A DNA stretch of 64,000 nt from Lachnospiraceae bacterium (GTDB lineage: Bacteria > Bacillota > Clostridia > Lachnospirales > Lachnospiraceae): positions 124,001-188,000 of the forward strand of contig SVEL01000002.1 of assembly GCA_015057425.1 (NCBI GenBank). The letters run 5' to 3'. This document shows positions 20,196 through 29,263 of this stretch, piece by piece. The notes under the pieces were generated by a model. It searched no databases. It had not been told where the DNA came from and saw only the letters and a list, made by a program, of their open reading frames with translations. The position numbers and the translations under genes were made by a program. Positions within the stretch are counted from its first letter, which is position 1. Every line of letters begins with the position of its first letter.

Positions 20196-21827
20196 TTATA
20201 CATCTCTATCCACAAACATCCAACAGCCCTCTGCTCCTATTCCATTTTCAGGCACAGTAATATAATTATTTTTTATCAGCTCATTATATACACCATCTAT
20301 AAGTGGTAATGCAGCAACCGTATTTCCATATCTATATTCATTATACAGATACTTCGGAAGCATTCTCTTTAACAAAATACCTATTTTATCAGCAACTTTA
20401 TCTATTATTTCTTCATCATTTTCAAAGCATTTATTATTTATGCGGAATACTTCATTTCCATTATTAATGTCTGTAATATCCATTACTAATATCTTTGTAT
20501 AAATCGTATCATCTTCTTTATACAAATAACCACATTCTATTGCCTTTGCTACATCTTCTTTACATTCTTGCGGTATATCGCTGACATTTATACCTTTTAT
20601 AGCTTTAATAGCCCATTGCATCTGTTTGTCATTTGCCATATCATGTCCACAATGAAAATGTATCTTTATCATCGAAATATAAATATTTTCAAACCAGACC
20701 TTTTTGTATCCGCATATATTTTCTGCTGATATTCTATCATCCCCACGACCATAATACTTTCCATTATCTACATAACCAAATACGCTAAACGGTCTGTTAA
20801 CTTCTTCTATATCAAAAAAATGTTTTTTACCTATTGTCTCAACAATTCTATCAGAAAGCTTAAACAACAAATCCATGCAATTCTGCCATACAATATACTC
20901 AAATGGTAATTTATGATTTAAATATGGTAATGAAAGATATTCCTCCTTACATATATCAAAATGATTCATAATCAATTTAGCCACTTCAGGTATCATATTC
21001 TCATATATTTTATGCAATTTATTTGCATCCTCGGAATCAAACAGTGGAAAATTAATTCCATACTTTCCATTCTCCATTATTCTAAGCAAACCATATTCTT
21101 TATTTGTACCATTAACCAAAATGTCCAATTCTTCCTCAACATATGGCATAGGAACATTCAATTCTTCTGATATTTCCCGTGCACTTTTCGGTTTTTTATG
21201 GCACATCCATACAATGTGCTTTGACATTTGACGGGTACATACATCACGTGGGTCTCCCCAAACAGGATTTCCTGTTCCAATAATCTCATAATCAATCTTA
21301 TCAAGCAGGACCGGTTTGTTATTTTCATTCATACATAATACCTCTTTTCTTATAGAATCTCTTGCTGCAAACAATCTTTGACGAACCGCGTTTTCACTAA
21401 TACCTAATTTATTAGCTATTTCCACACTATTTTTTTCTTCAAAATAGTATAAAATCATCACTTCTCTATAAGCCTTGGTCAAAAAAGATATAGCTTTTAC
21501 TATTCTTGATATTTCTTCAGCATCATTTTCCTGTTCTGGTGCAATAATATCTTTAAAAGCATCTTCAGGATTTCCTTCATATCTTCGTGATAAATATCTA
21601 TGTTTTTTATCAGAAAAGTCAGCATAAACATTACGAGCTACCCGCCATACAAATGCATAAAACTCTTTAATCTCGCCTTCTTTACTACTTGTTTTTATAA
21701 TTTCATAGACTATATCAGAGCACAATTCTTCCGCTTCATAGCTATTGCTTGTTCTGGCATATGAAAAACCCATTAGCTTATCGAGCAATTCTTCGTCAAT
21801 TTTCTTGATTATATCTTGTTTTTTCAT
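20196..21827 (-). CDS. ECF-like sigma-70 family factor with long C-terminal extension (paralog B)
   Basis: MGFSYARTSNSYEAEELCSDIVYEI; YREVMILYYFEEKNSVEIANKLGISENAVRQRL; extension KPKSAREISEELNVPMPYVEEELDIL. Confidence 0.85.
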   Translation of the reverse strand: MKKQDIIKKIDEELLDKLMGFSYARTSNSYEAEELCSDIVYEIIKTSSKEGEIKEFYAFVWRVARNVYADFSDKKHRYLSRRYEGNPEDAFKDIIAPEQENDAEEISRIVKAISFLTKAYREVMILYYFEEKNSVEIANKLGISENAVRQRLFAARDSIRKEVLCMNENNKPVLLDKIDYEIIGTGNPVWGDPRDVCTRQMSKHIVWMCHKKPKSAREISEELNVPMPYVEEELDILVNGTNKEYGLLRIMENGKYGINFPLFDSEDANKLHKIYENMIPEVAKLIMNHFDICKEEYLSLPYLNHKLPFEYIVWQNCMDLLFKLSDRIVETIGKKHFFDIEEVNRPFSVFGYVDNGKYYGRGDDRISAENICGYKKVWFENIYISMIKIHFHCGHDMANDKQMQWAIKAIKGINVSDIPQECKEDVAKAIECGYLYKEDDTIYTKILVMDITDINNGNEVFRINNKCFENDEEIIDKVADKIGILLKRMLPKYLYNEYRYGNTVAALPLIDGVYNELIKNNYITVPENGIGAEGCWMFVDRDV

Positions 21828-21867
21828 CAGCATTTCCTCTTTGCTATAGCATTGATTTCACTTATAT

Positions 21868-21893
21868 AGTCGGTATTAAATATTAAATGTTAG
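21868..21893 (-). promoter_or_regulatory. candidate ECF promoter motif CTAAC-N18-ACT upstream of paralog B
   Basis: minus strand CTAACATTTAATATTTAATACCGACTATATAAG. Confidence 0.6.
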
Positions 21894-21946
21894 GTCATTT
21901 CATAAGATATATTATTTTTTAATTACTTTGAAACTAAAGCAAATGT

Positions 21947-21971
21947 ACCTCCGCTATTTGTGGTATGGTTC
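21947..21971. repeat. att-like direct repeat of the rlmH 3' end (left copy)
   Basis: ACCTCCGCTATTTGTGGTATGGTTC, 22/25 identical to 25811..25835; reverse complement encodes EPYHK-stop. Confidence 0.8.
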
Positions 21972-22065
21972 TCCATAATATACCCATAGGAGGTTTTTCA
22001 CGGAAAAGCCTGTTTTTTCATTCATCAAAGTTTGTACTACCTTGTTTTCAAACTTTGTAAATATC

Positions 22066-22641
22066 TTAAAGATTATGTGAAAAATAATCTAATATTGGTA
22101 CTTCTTTAGAAATCAAGTAATTTCCTATTCCACTTTCAACCAGTTGTCTATTCAAATAACTTGGCATTTTTTTAAGAAGAACAATCAATACATAATCCTC
22201 ATTCCAATTTTTACCTAACGATTTTATAATTTTCCCAGATGCATTATTTGCATTAAAATTTATATCATTTCCTGTTGCTACTACCCCTAAAAAATCTTCC
22301 CCCTTTTCTTCCTTTGTAAATTTCATCCATACAATATCTTTTTTATCCTTTAGACCATCCTTTTTTACAAAATCAAAGTAAAACCCTCTTTTAATAGGAG
22401 TTTTCGTTAAATTTACCTCTCTTATTTCATAATCTAACTCAGTAGATAAATCATCTAAAAAATTCCTAATATGTTCCTTAATCATCTCCTTTGATACAGG
22501 CTGAAGCTTCACTTGTTCCTCTGCTATTTTAATTCTAAAGCAATCATCCCTTTTCACCATTTTGTCTTTATATTTAGGAAAGAAATATCTGTAACTACAT
22601 TTAATGCTCATAATTTGTACTACCTCATTTCTAAACTTCAA
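22066..22641 (-). CDS. hypothetical element-borne protein (likely start MSIKCS at 22611)
   Basis: ORF track; inside the rlmH element. Confidence 0.55.
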   Translation of the reverse strand: MKFRNEVVQIMSIKCSYRYFFPKYKDKMVKRDDCFRIKIAEEQVKLQPVSKEMIKEHIRNFLDDLSTELDYEIREVNLTKTPIKRGFYFDFVKKDGLKDKKDIVWMKFTKEEKGEDFLGVVATGNDINFNANNASGKIIKSLGKNWNEDYVLIVLLKKMPSYLNRQLVESGIGNYLISKEVPILDYFSHNL

Positions 22642-22664
22642 TCATTAGTAACTATTATACCTCA

Positions 22665-24260
22665 TTATATAGCAAATTCAAGTTCAACACCTTCAACCCC
22701 TAAATAATCATAACACAGAAAAAGAGGAACACCTGATATAAGTGTTCCTCCGTTTTGCTCCTGTACGAACTTAACAAGTTGGCTCGTTAAGTGTACCTTA
22801 ATTGTGTCAATCTCTCTTCTTTTGTCTATGGTTATTTCAGAGATAATCATATGTAATAATTGCTTTTTCAGTTCTTTAGATATTTTGTCGCTGTGCAATA
22901 CCTCACCAAAATTTTGCATAACCTCTCGGACAAAATCATAAGGTATTTCCTTTCTGTGTTCCTCTGCAAGTAATAATAGTGCCTCTTCCTTATCCTTTCT
23001 TATTGTTTCAAGTTCTGTATCTAATGCCTTTTTGCGACTCAAAAACTCTTCACTTGTAATAATATTGTCCTCATAGGCTTCAAATACCTTCTCTCGCCTA
23101 CTCTCTAATACTGATAAATCAGAGGTATATTTTTCAATACCTTTCTCTGCTACCTTTATTTTTTTATTATTCTGCTCATTTGCTTTGTCTACAACTCTTC
23201 TAATGATATTCTCATTAGAAAAAACTTTCTCAAGCTCTCTGTAAACAACTGCATTTGCTTTTTCAACCTTGATACTATTTGACCTACATACAGCAGTTCC
23301 CTTGTTCTTCCAAGCACCACAGGCATAATAAAATATTCTCTTTTTTGTACCATCCTTCAAACGATTAGTAGTACCCGAGATAACCATACCTGCACCACAC
23401 TCAGGACACTTCAAAATTCCTGTCAACGGATACTCGCCATCATAAACCCTGTTAGGCTTTCCGTTCTTCTGCTCAATCATAAACTGTACTCTTTCATACA
23501 AATCCAAGTCAATAATCGGTTCGTGAATGCCATCACAAATAATGGGGGTAGGGTTAATATTACCTCTGCGTTTGTCACTCCAATCCCTTCTTACATTGTA
23601 ACGCACCTTGCCAATGTAAACAGGATTTGTAAGTATGCTTCGTAATTGTGCAACTCCGAAAGCATTACCAAACTTTGACCGATAACCTTGCTTATTTATT
23701 TTATTTACAATAGCTTTGTAACCCTTACCACTTGCGTACTCATTGTAGATAGTTCTTACAACTTCTGCTTCTTTCTCGTTAATAACCAATTTAGACTTCT
23801 TTCTCACAGCATTTTCATAGCCTTCCATAACTTCCCAATCGTAGCCTAATGGGGCAATTCCACCATACCACTCGCCATTTCGAGCCTTTGCACACATTCC
23901 CATTTTCACATTTTCAGCGATAGTGTTGCGCTCAAATTCTCCTACGAGTGCCATCATCTGAAACTGCATTCTGCCTGCTGGTGTAGTAGTCTCAAATGGT
24001 TCAGGATAGGAACGATATGTAATGCCATTCTTCTCAAGAATTTCAATAATCTTAATCGCATCACCTAATTTGCGGCTGATTCTGTTGATTTTCCAAGAAA
24101 TCAACATATTGTAGCGTTTTTCCTTTGCGTCTTCTAATAATTGTAGCATAGCTGGTCTATGCTTAATATCCTTGCCACTAATTCCTGCATCACAATATGT
24201 CTTGTAGACTTTGTAACCTTGTTTTTCGCAGTAGCGCTCACCATTTTCCGTACGAAACAA
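22665..24260 (-). pseudogene. large serine recombinase lacking the N-terminal catalytic segment
   Basis: Resolvase/recombinase/zinc-ribbon order: YCEKQGYKVYKTYCDAGISGKDIKHRPAMLQLL...LVGEFERNTIAENVKMG...LTGILKCPECGAGMV; no Y-x-R-V-S catalytic motif; in-frame stop just upstream (FLAEYCINKRIALFRTENGERYCEKQG). Confidence 0.75.
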
Positions 24261-24331
24261 CGCAATACGCTTGTTGATACAATATTCTGCAAGAAACTAA
24301 AGAAACGAGGAATTTATTATTAATATTTATT

Positions 24332-25009
24332 CTATTGCATGTTGTTCCAGTGTTCTTCTGACATAGCAGTTATCCCAAAGCGGCAAACACCTCCACTTGT
24401 TTTCTCATATGCACATTGTATTCCTCCGGCATAACTTCTGACCTTATCACCTGAAACATATAACTCTTTAAAAACACTCGCTACACTATCGGGTGTCATT
24501 CCCATTATTTCTGCAAAAACACTACAAAAAGACTCATTTTCCGTATCACTCGGATTACCATTATCTAATCCCACTGTACTACAAACAACCATAAAAACTT
24601 TACCCTTCGAATCAACACCAATGTTAACTGCCCACATTCCCGCAGAACTAGTAATACTATACTCCGTATAAGTTGATGTCGATGATATTTGATTCCATCC
24701 TCCCGAAGAACTATTTAAGTCACCAATACTTAATTTCCTTCCAACTAATTTTTTAACATCAGAAAAGCTCATATTAAATACTGCTCCGCAAAAGGAATCT
24801 GTATCAATTTCAATACAGTCAAAATATTTATCACTCTCCACACCACTCGAGCTACCTTCGACATAATTACTATCATCCTCCTTAGTTTCTATATCATTTG
24901 AACATCCTGTAAATACACCTAAAGTAGCGGTTCCAATAAGCAAATATGTAATAGTTCCAATGACAATATTTCTTTGTCTTTTTTTTCTCTTTAAATCATT
25001 TCCATTCAT
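24332..25009 (-). CDS. putative lipoprotein, element cargo
   Basis: signal segment with lipobox-like GVFTGC. Confidence 0.65.
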   Translation of the reverse strand: MNGNDLKRKKRQRNIVIGTITYLLIGTATLGVFTGCSNDIETKEDDSNYVEGSSSGVESDKYFDCIEIDTDSFCGAVFNMSFSDVKKLVGRKLSIGDLNSSSGGWNQISSTSTYTEYSITSSAGMWAVNIGVDSKGKVFMVVCSTVGLDNGNPSDTENESFCSVFAEIMGMTPDSVASVFKELYVSGDKVRSYAGGIQCAYEKTSGGVCRFGITAMSEEHWNNMQ

Positions 25010-25154
25010 ATCGATTACCTTATAGCAAAATTGTTGCTATTCCTTTCTTGTTTATACGAGTACTTTTAACTCTTATAGATTATTCTAACATAAAACTTTC
25101 AATATTACAATTAGTAAATAAAACTACTCACATAGACAAATTGGAGGTGTTTAA

Positions 25155-25475
25155 ATGTTGCAAGAGTTAGATTACGCTAAATTAGGATTAAAGATTAAGG
25201 AAATACGCACAAACAAAGGCTTAACACAAGATAATCTCGCTGAAATGGTTAGTTGCAATACATCTCACATTTCAAACATAGAGAACAACCATACAAAAGT
25301 TAGCCTAAATGTGTTACTTGCTATCGCAAATTCCCTTAATACCTCTATCGACTACCTTCTTTCTAATCAATATGAAAATTCCTCATTAGCCTTAGACAAC
25401 GAAATCTTAAGAGCTATAAAAGATTTTCCTACTGAAAAGAAAGAAAAGCTACTGAAAATGATAGAAATTCTTTAG
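25155..25475 (+). CDS. XRE-family HTH regulator, element-borne
   Basis: LGLKIKEIRTNKGLTQDNLAEMVSCNTSHISNIENNHTKVSLNVLLAIANSL; GGAGGTG RBS. Confidence 0.88.
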   Translation: MLQELDYAKLGLKIKEIRTNKGLTQDNLAEMVSCNTSHISNIENNHTKVSLNVLLAIANSLNTSIDYLLSNQYENSSLALDNEILRAIKDFPTEKKEKLLKMIEIL

Positions 25476-25504
25476 TCTTTGATTTCTTTCTAAATTCAAA
25501 GAAG

Positions 25505-25541
25505 GCAGATATCCTTTTCTAAATTACACTTGGGTATCTGC
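25505..25541 (+). terminator. terminator after XRE gene
   Basis: GCAGATATCC...GGGTATCTGC then TTTTC. Confidence 0.7.
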
Positions 25542-25810
25542 TTTTCTATTCTTTTCATCCAAACACTGAATCCCCTTACAAGCATTCTCTATCAAATATG
25601 TCCGAATTGGAATTATTCAGATACTCCTTGTACTCCTCAATTACTAGTTCGATTTTTTCATTTTCTGTCATTTGTTCAATCTCTTTTACTACAAAAGAAA
25701 AATGGCTAACATACATTTCTGTACATTAACCATTCAAATTTTAAAATTATATACTTTTTCTTTACTTTAGGATATGATACGCCACCCATTACATACCAAT
25801 CTGCGAAAAA

Positions 25811-25835
25811 ACCTCCGTTATTTGTGATACGGTTC
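25811..25835. repeat. att-like direct repeat at the authentic rlmH 3' end (right copy)
   Basis: ACCTCCGTTATTTGTGATACGGTTC overlapping the rlmH stop codon. Confidence 0.8.
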
Positions 25836-26297
25836 ATTATTCTGTATCCTAAACGCCCTATAAATCTGTTCAAGCAGTATTACTCTCATCAGCTGATGCG
25901 GGAATGTCATCTTAGAGAAACTAAGCTTATAGTTTGCCCTGTCACTTACGGACTTATGAAGACCCAATGAACCACCGATTACAAATGTAATATTGCTGTT
26001 TCCTGCCACACAGATGTCTGAAAGCTTTTTAGAAAGCTGCACTGAATCTTTCATTTCCCCGTTTATTTCAAGGGCAATTACGTATGCACCCTCTTTTATA
26101 GACTTTAATATTCTTTCACCTTCTATTTTCTTTATCTGTTCACAAATTGCATCTGAAGCTCCGTCAGGAGTTTTCTCATCTGCCACCTCAATTATCTGTA
26201 TATCACAGTATTTTGAAAGTCTTTTACTATACTCATCTATTGCCATTGTAAAATATTTTTCTTTTATTTTTCCCACAGAAACTATATTTATTTTCAT
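25818..26297 (-). CDS. rlmH: 23S rRNA (pseudouridine1915-N3)-methyltransferase RlmH
   Basis: MKINIVSVGKIKEKYF...FVIGGSLGLHKSV...LSFSKMTFPHQLMRVILLEQIYRAFRIQNNEPYHK. Confidence 0.95.
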   Translation of the reverse strand: MKINIVSVGKIKEKYFTMAIDEYSKRLSKYCDIQIIEVADEKTPDGASDAICEQIKKIEGERILKSIKEGAYVIALEINGEMKDSVQLSKKLSDICVAGNSNITFVIGGSLGLHKSVSDRANYKLSFSKMTFPHQLMRVILLEQIYRAFRIQNNEPYHK

Positions 26298-26453
26298 ATT
26301 AAGCCTCGCTTCCTGATGATTTATTACAAAATGAATAAACTACAGATACATTTATCTTATAATCACAATAATATCATATTTATTTTTCTTGTGATATAGA
26401 TATTTTTGTAATATAATATATAAAGTTAAAAATATGTATCTGATACATAATGA

Positions 26454-27374
26454 TTGGAGGATATTATTATGGCTTGGTGCCCTATATGTAACAATGAATT
26501 TGGCGATTCAGTTAACATTTGCGAAGAATGTAACTGTCTCTTATTAAAAGGTATTCCAATAGATTTTACAGAAATCTTTTCGGACAAAAATGAAGAGCTT
26601 GTTTTAAATTCTTTTATGACTTTAACTGAAGCCGGTTTTGAAACTGCTCAATACTACTGTGATGCTGATAATAATTATCACCTTATTATCGATAAAGAAA
26701 ATTTCGATGCTGCAAAAGCAATCGTACTTGAAGCTGATGCTGACAATATTAAAAATGCTGATGATTCAATGTCCGGAACAAATACACCTCGTGACAGACG
26801 AAGCTTTACATACAAAAATCCATCAGACAAGGTTGCTGACCTTAAGTCTTCTGCTTACAGTCTCTTGCTTGTCGGTGTGTTAGGTGCTATATTCCTTGTT
26901 CTTGAGTATTTTAATGTATTTAACTTTAACTTTTCAGATTCTGCACATGCAATTTTTTATATAGTTATGTCCACCTTATTTGGTGCCTTTATAATAATCG
27001 GTATTGCAAGCTTAGTTGCTATGTTTAAGCTTAAACCGGTAGCTGAAGCACATGAAAAGTTAAAACAGGATATTTTCGATTACGCAGACAAGGAATTCAA
27101 TAAAGAAAATGCAAATAAGGCCATCGAAATGGTTCTTGAGGAAAGAGGAATTGAAGAGCCTGATGAATTATTAACATATTATCAGCGTTATGTCATTATA
27201 AAGAAATTTATAACCGAAAAGTTCGAGATTGAGGATGAAGGATTTTTAGATTATCTTATTGAAGAAATATATTGTAAGAATTTCGATGATGAAGATGACT
27301 ATGATTTCGAAGATGCTGAAATTATAGATGATAATGAAGAATTCGAAGCTAACGAAGAAACTGATAACAATTGA
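26454..27374 (+). CDS. zinc-ribbon membrane protein with two TM segments
   Basis: N-term WCPICNNEF...CEECNCLLL; likely start MAWCPICN (GGAGG upstream); acidic C-term. Confidence 0.65.
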   Translation: MEDIIMAWCPICNNEFGDSVNICEECNCLLLKGIPIDFTEIFSDKNEELVLNSFMTLTEAGFETAQYYCDADNNYHLIIDKENFDAAKAIVLEADADNIKNADDSMSGTNTPRDRRSFTYKNPSDKVADLKSSAYSLLLVGVLGAIFLVLEYFNVFNFNFSDSAHAIFYIVMSTLFGAFIIIGIASLVAMFKLKPVAEAHEKLKQDIFDYADKEFNKENANKAIEMVLEERGIEEPDELLTYYQRYVIIKKFITEKFEIEDEGFLDYLIEEIYCKNFDDEDDYDFEDAEIIDDNEEFEANEETDNN

Positions 27375-27394
27375 TAATAAGTTCAATAAAAAAG

Positions 27395-27425
27395 AACGCA
27401 CACATAAAATTTTATGTGTGCGTTT
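27395..27425. terminator. bidirectional terminator
   Basis: AACGCACACATAAAA/TTTTATGTGTGCGTT. Confidence 0.8.
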
Positions 27426-27430
27426 TGTAT

Positions 27431-29113
27431 TTATATTGCCGTATCAGCTGTATTTTCTATAAGAATATATTCACCTTCAACAATGTCAACTTTAGTTGAT
27501 GTTCCGAGATTGTAATCAAATGCATAATACATATCACCGAGAGAAACATTTTCTACATCAAATAATGATATTGTAAAAATGTAGTATGTTGAGTTATTGA
27601 TGTTCTTAGTTTCCTTATAGTTTACAGTGGCTTTACCACCATCTAATGTTACTAAAGTATTATCCACTATAATAAGGTCTTCAATCAGCTTATTTATAAC
27701 ACCTTCCTTACCCTGAACAGTATTGTAATTCTGAGTAAGTGATAAATTATATGATTCTTCTGTCACCTCACTTGCAATACCATACTTATCAACTACCATT
27801 GCTCTTATGATATGTATTCCAAGCGGCATTTCAAATGGTTCCGTATATAAAAGTGATTCTTCAGTAACTTCTTCATCATCAATTGTATAATAAATCTTCG
27901 AACCGGCTTCTGCTTCTATGGTAATAAGTGTATGTTCTGTATACGCTCCTGATGTAGGTGTAATAACAGGTGCTGATGGAACTCCAAGTGATATGGAATA
28001 CTTATACTCGGCCGTTCTGCTGACAATACCAAGTTCATTTATTGCTACTGCCTGTATAACAAATATAGCTTCTTCTTCAAGCTTAATTGCCTTTGTATAT
28101 AATTCATCATCTACAGATGGTGCAGAGTAATTGGTCTTATCATCAAGAGAAGTTGCTCTGTGGATTGTATAATATATATTGCATCCTTCTTCTGCCGTAA
28201 ATTCTATACTCAAATATTCATTGTATGTTCCGGTCTGTGTCTTCGCCACCGGTTCATCAACCGTATATGCTGACATAGCTGCAAAAACATCATCATTTTT
28301 AATTGAATTAAGGAATTCCGACAACTTATCATACTGTTCATTGGCAAGATAAATCTGAGCAACCTTATCAAAATAAGTTGCTTCACTTGGACAGATAAGT
28401 GTAAGTTCAAGTAAGTTTTTAAGCTTATCTTCTTCCTTACCAGTCATATATCCATAAACTTTATCCATAAGCAATCTTGCTTTTATCTTTTCATCAACAT
28501 TTGATGCCTTTTCCAATGCAACACCAAGCTTTTCCAATGCACTTTCATATTCAAGTTCTGAAATAAATGCTTCTGCTTCTGCATAACTTGAATCAAATGT
28601 TGCTTTTATATAATCATTCTTCTGTGAGAATACACTTATAAGTAAAATTGTTAATGCAAGAATGGTAACCACCGCAATAGTAGCCAATGCTGACACCACT
28701 ATAATTCTTCTCTTCTTATCTTTACCTGAATCTTCGTACTCTTCGTAATCATAATCGTCATTTACAGATTCAACAACTTTTTCTCTAACAACATCTTCAT
28801 TGATTCTGTTTTCTATACCATCTTCAAAAACAACCTTTTCTCTATGACCAAGATTCATCATCTTTATATCCATAGCAAGATTTCCTTCGAACTTTCTGGT
28901 ATGCATATCGTTAACATCTGCAGGAACTTCTTCTTCAACGAATTCTTCACTATCCTCTGCATTATTCTTTTCTTCATCTAAGAGTTCACCAATATTATTG
29001 GCCAATTCAGCTTCTATTAAATTAAAATCAGGTACTACCTGTATCGGGTTACCACATTTTATACAAAATGCCTGATTATCTCTGCACTCTTCCCCGCATT
29101 TACTGCATCTCAT
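27431..29113 (-). CDS. zinc-ribbon, single-TM protein with chitobiase C-terminal-like (CHB_HEX_C) repeats
   Basis: CSKCGEECRDNQAFCIKCG; TM; two YYTI-containing beta repeats (GCNIYYTI..., GSKIYYTIDD...). Confidence 0.7.
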   Translation of the reverse strand: MRCSKCGEECRDNQAFCIKCGNPIQVVPDFNLIEAELANNIGELLDEEKNNAEDSEEFVEEEVPADVNDMHTRKFEGNLAMDIKMMNLGHREKVVFEDGIENRINEDVVREKVVESVNDDYDYEEYEDSGKDKKRRIIVVSALATIAVVTILALTILLISVFSQKNDYIKATFDSSYAEAEAFISELEYESALEKLGVALEKASNVDEKIKARLLMDKVYGYMTGKEEDKLKNLLELTLICPSEATYFDKVAQIYLANEQYDKLSEFLNSIKNDDVFAAMSAYTVDEPVAKTQTGTYNEYLSIEFTAEEGCNIYYTIHRATSLDDKTNYSAPSVDDELYTKAIKLEEEAIFVIQAVAINELGIVSRTAEYKYSISLGVPSAPVITPTSGAYTEHTLITIEAEAGSKIYYTIDDEEVTEESLLYTEPFEMPLGIHIIRAMVVDKYGIASEVTEESYNLSLTQNYNTVQGKEGVINKLIEDLIIVDNTLVTLDGGKATVNYKETKNINNSTYYIFTISLFDVENVSLGDMYYAFDYNLGTSTKVDIVEGEYILIENTADTAI

Positions 29114-29206
29114 ACAATTACCTCCAATTGCTGATTATATATATTAAGAATATAACACATTTACTAAACAATTACAAACTATAAAATATTAATTTTTAAT
29201 TACAAA

Positions 29207-29238
29207 AAACGCACCATTTATGACAAAACAGTGCGTTT
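29207..29238. terminator. terminator hairpin
   Basis: AAACGCAC...GTGCGTTT. Confidence 0.55.
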
Positions 29239-29263
29239 ATGTTAACTAATCTGAAATTTTTAT

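Larger units (their letters stand above)
21947..25835. mobile_element. SCC-like integrated element at rlmH, ~3.9 kb, probably decayed
   Basis: flanking 25-bp direct repeats at the rlmH 3' end; contains a serine recombinase plus small accessory genes. Confidence 0.7.

Noticed and set aside
22719-22750. Hairpin AGGAACAC...GTGTTCCT as a standalone terminator or regulatory element
   Set aside because: Inside the 3' coding end of the recombinase ORF; may terminate transcription but cannot be separated from coding sequence with confidence.
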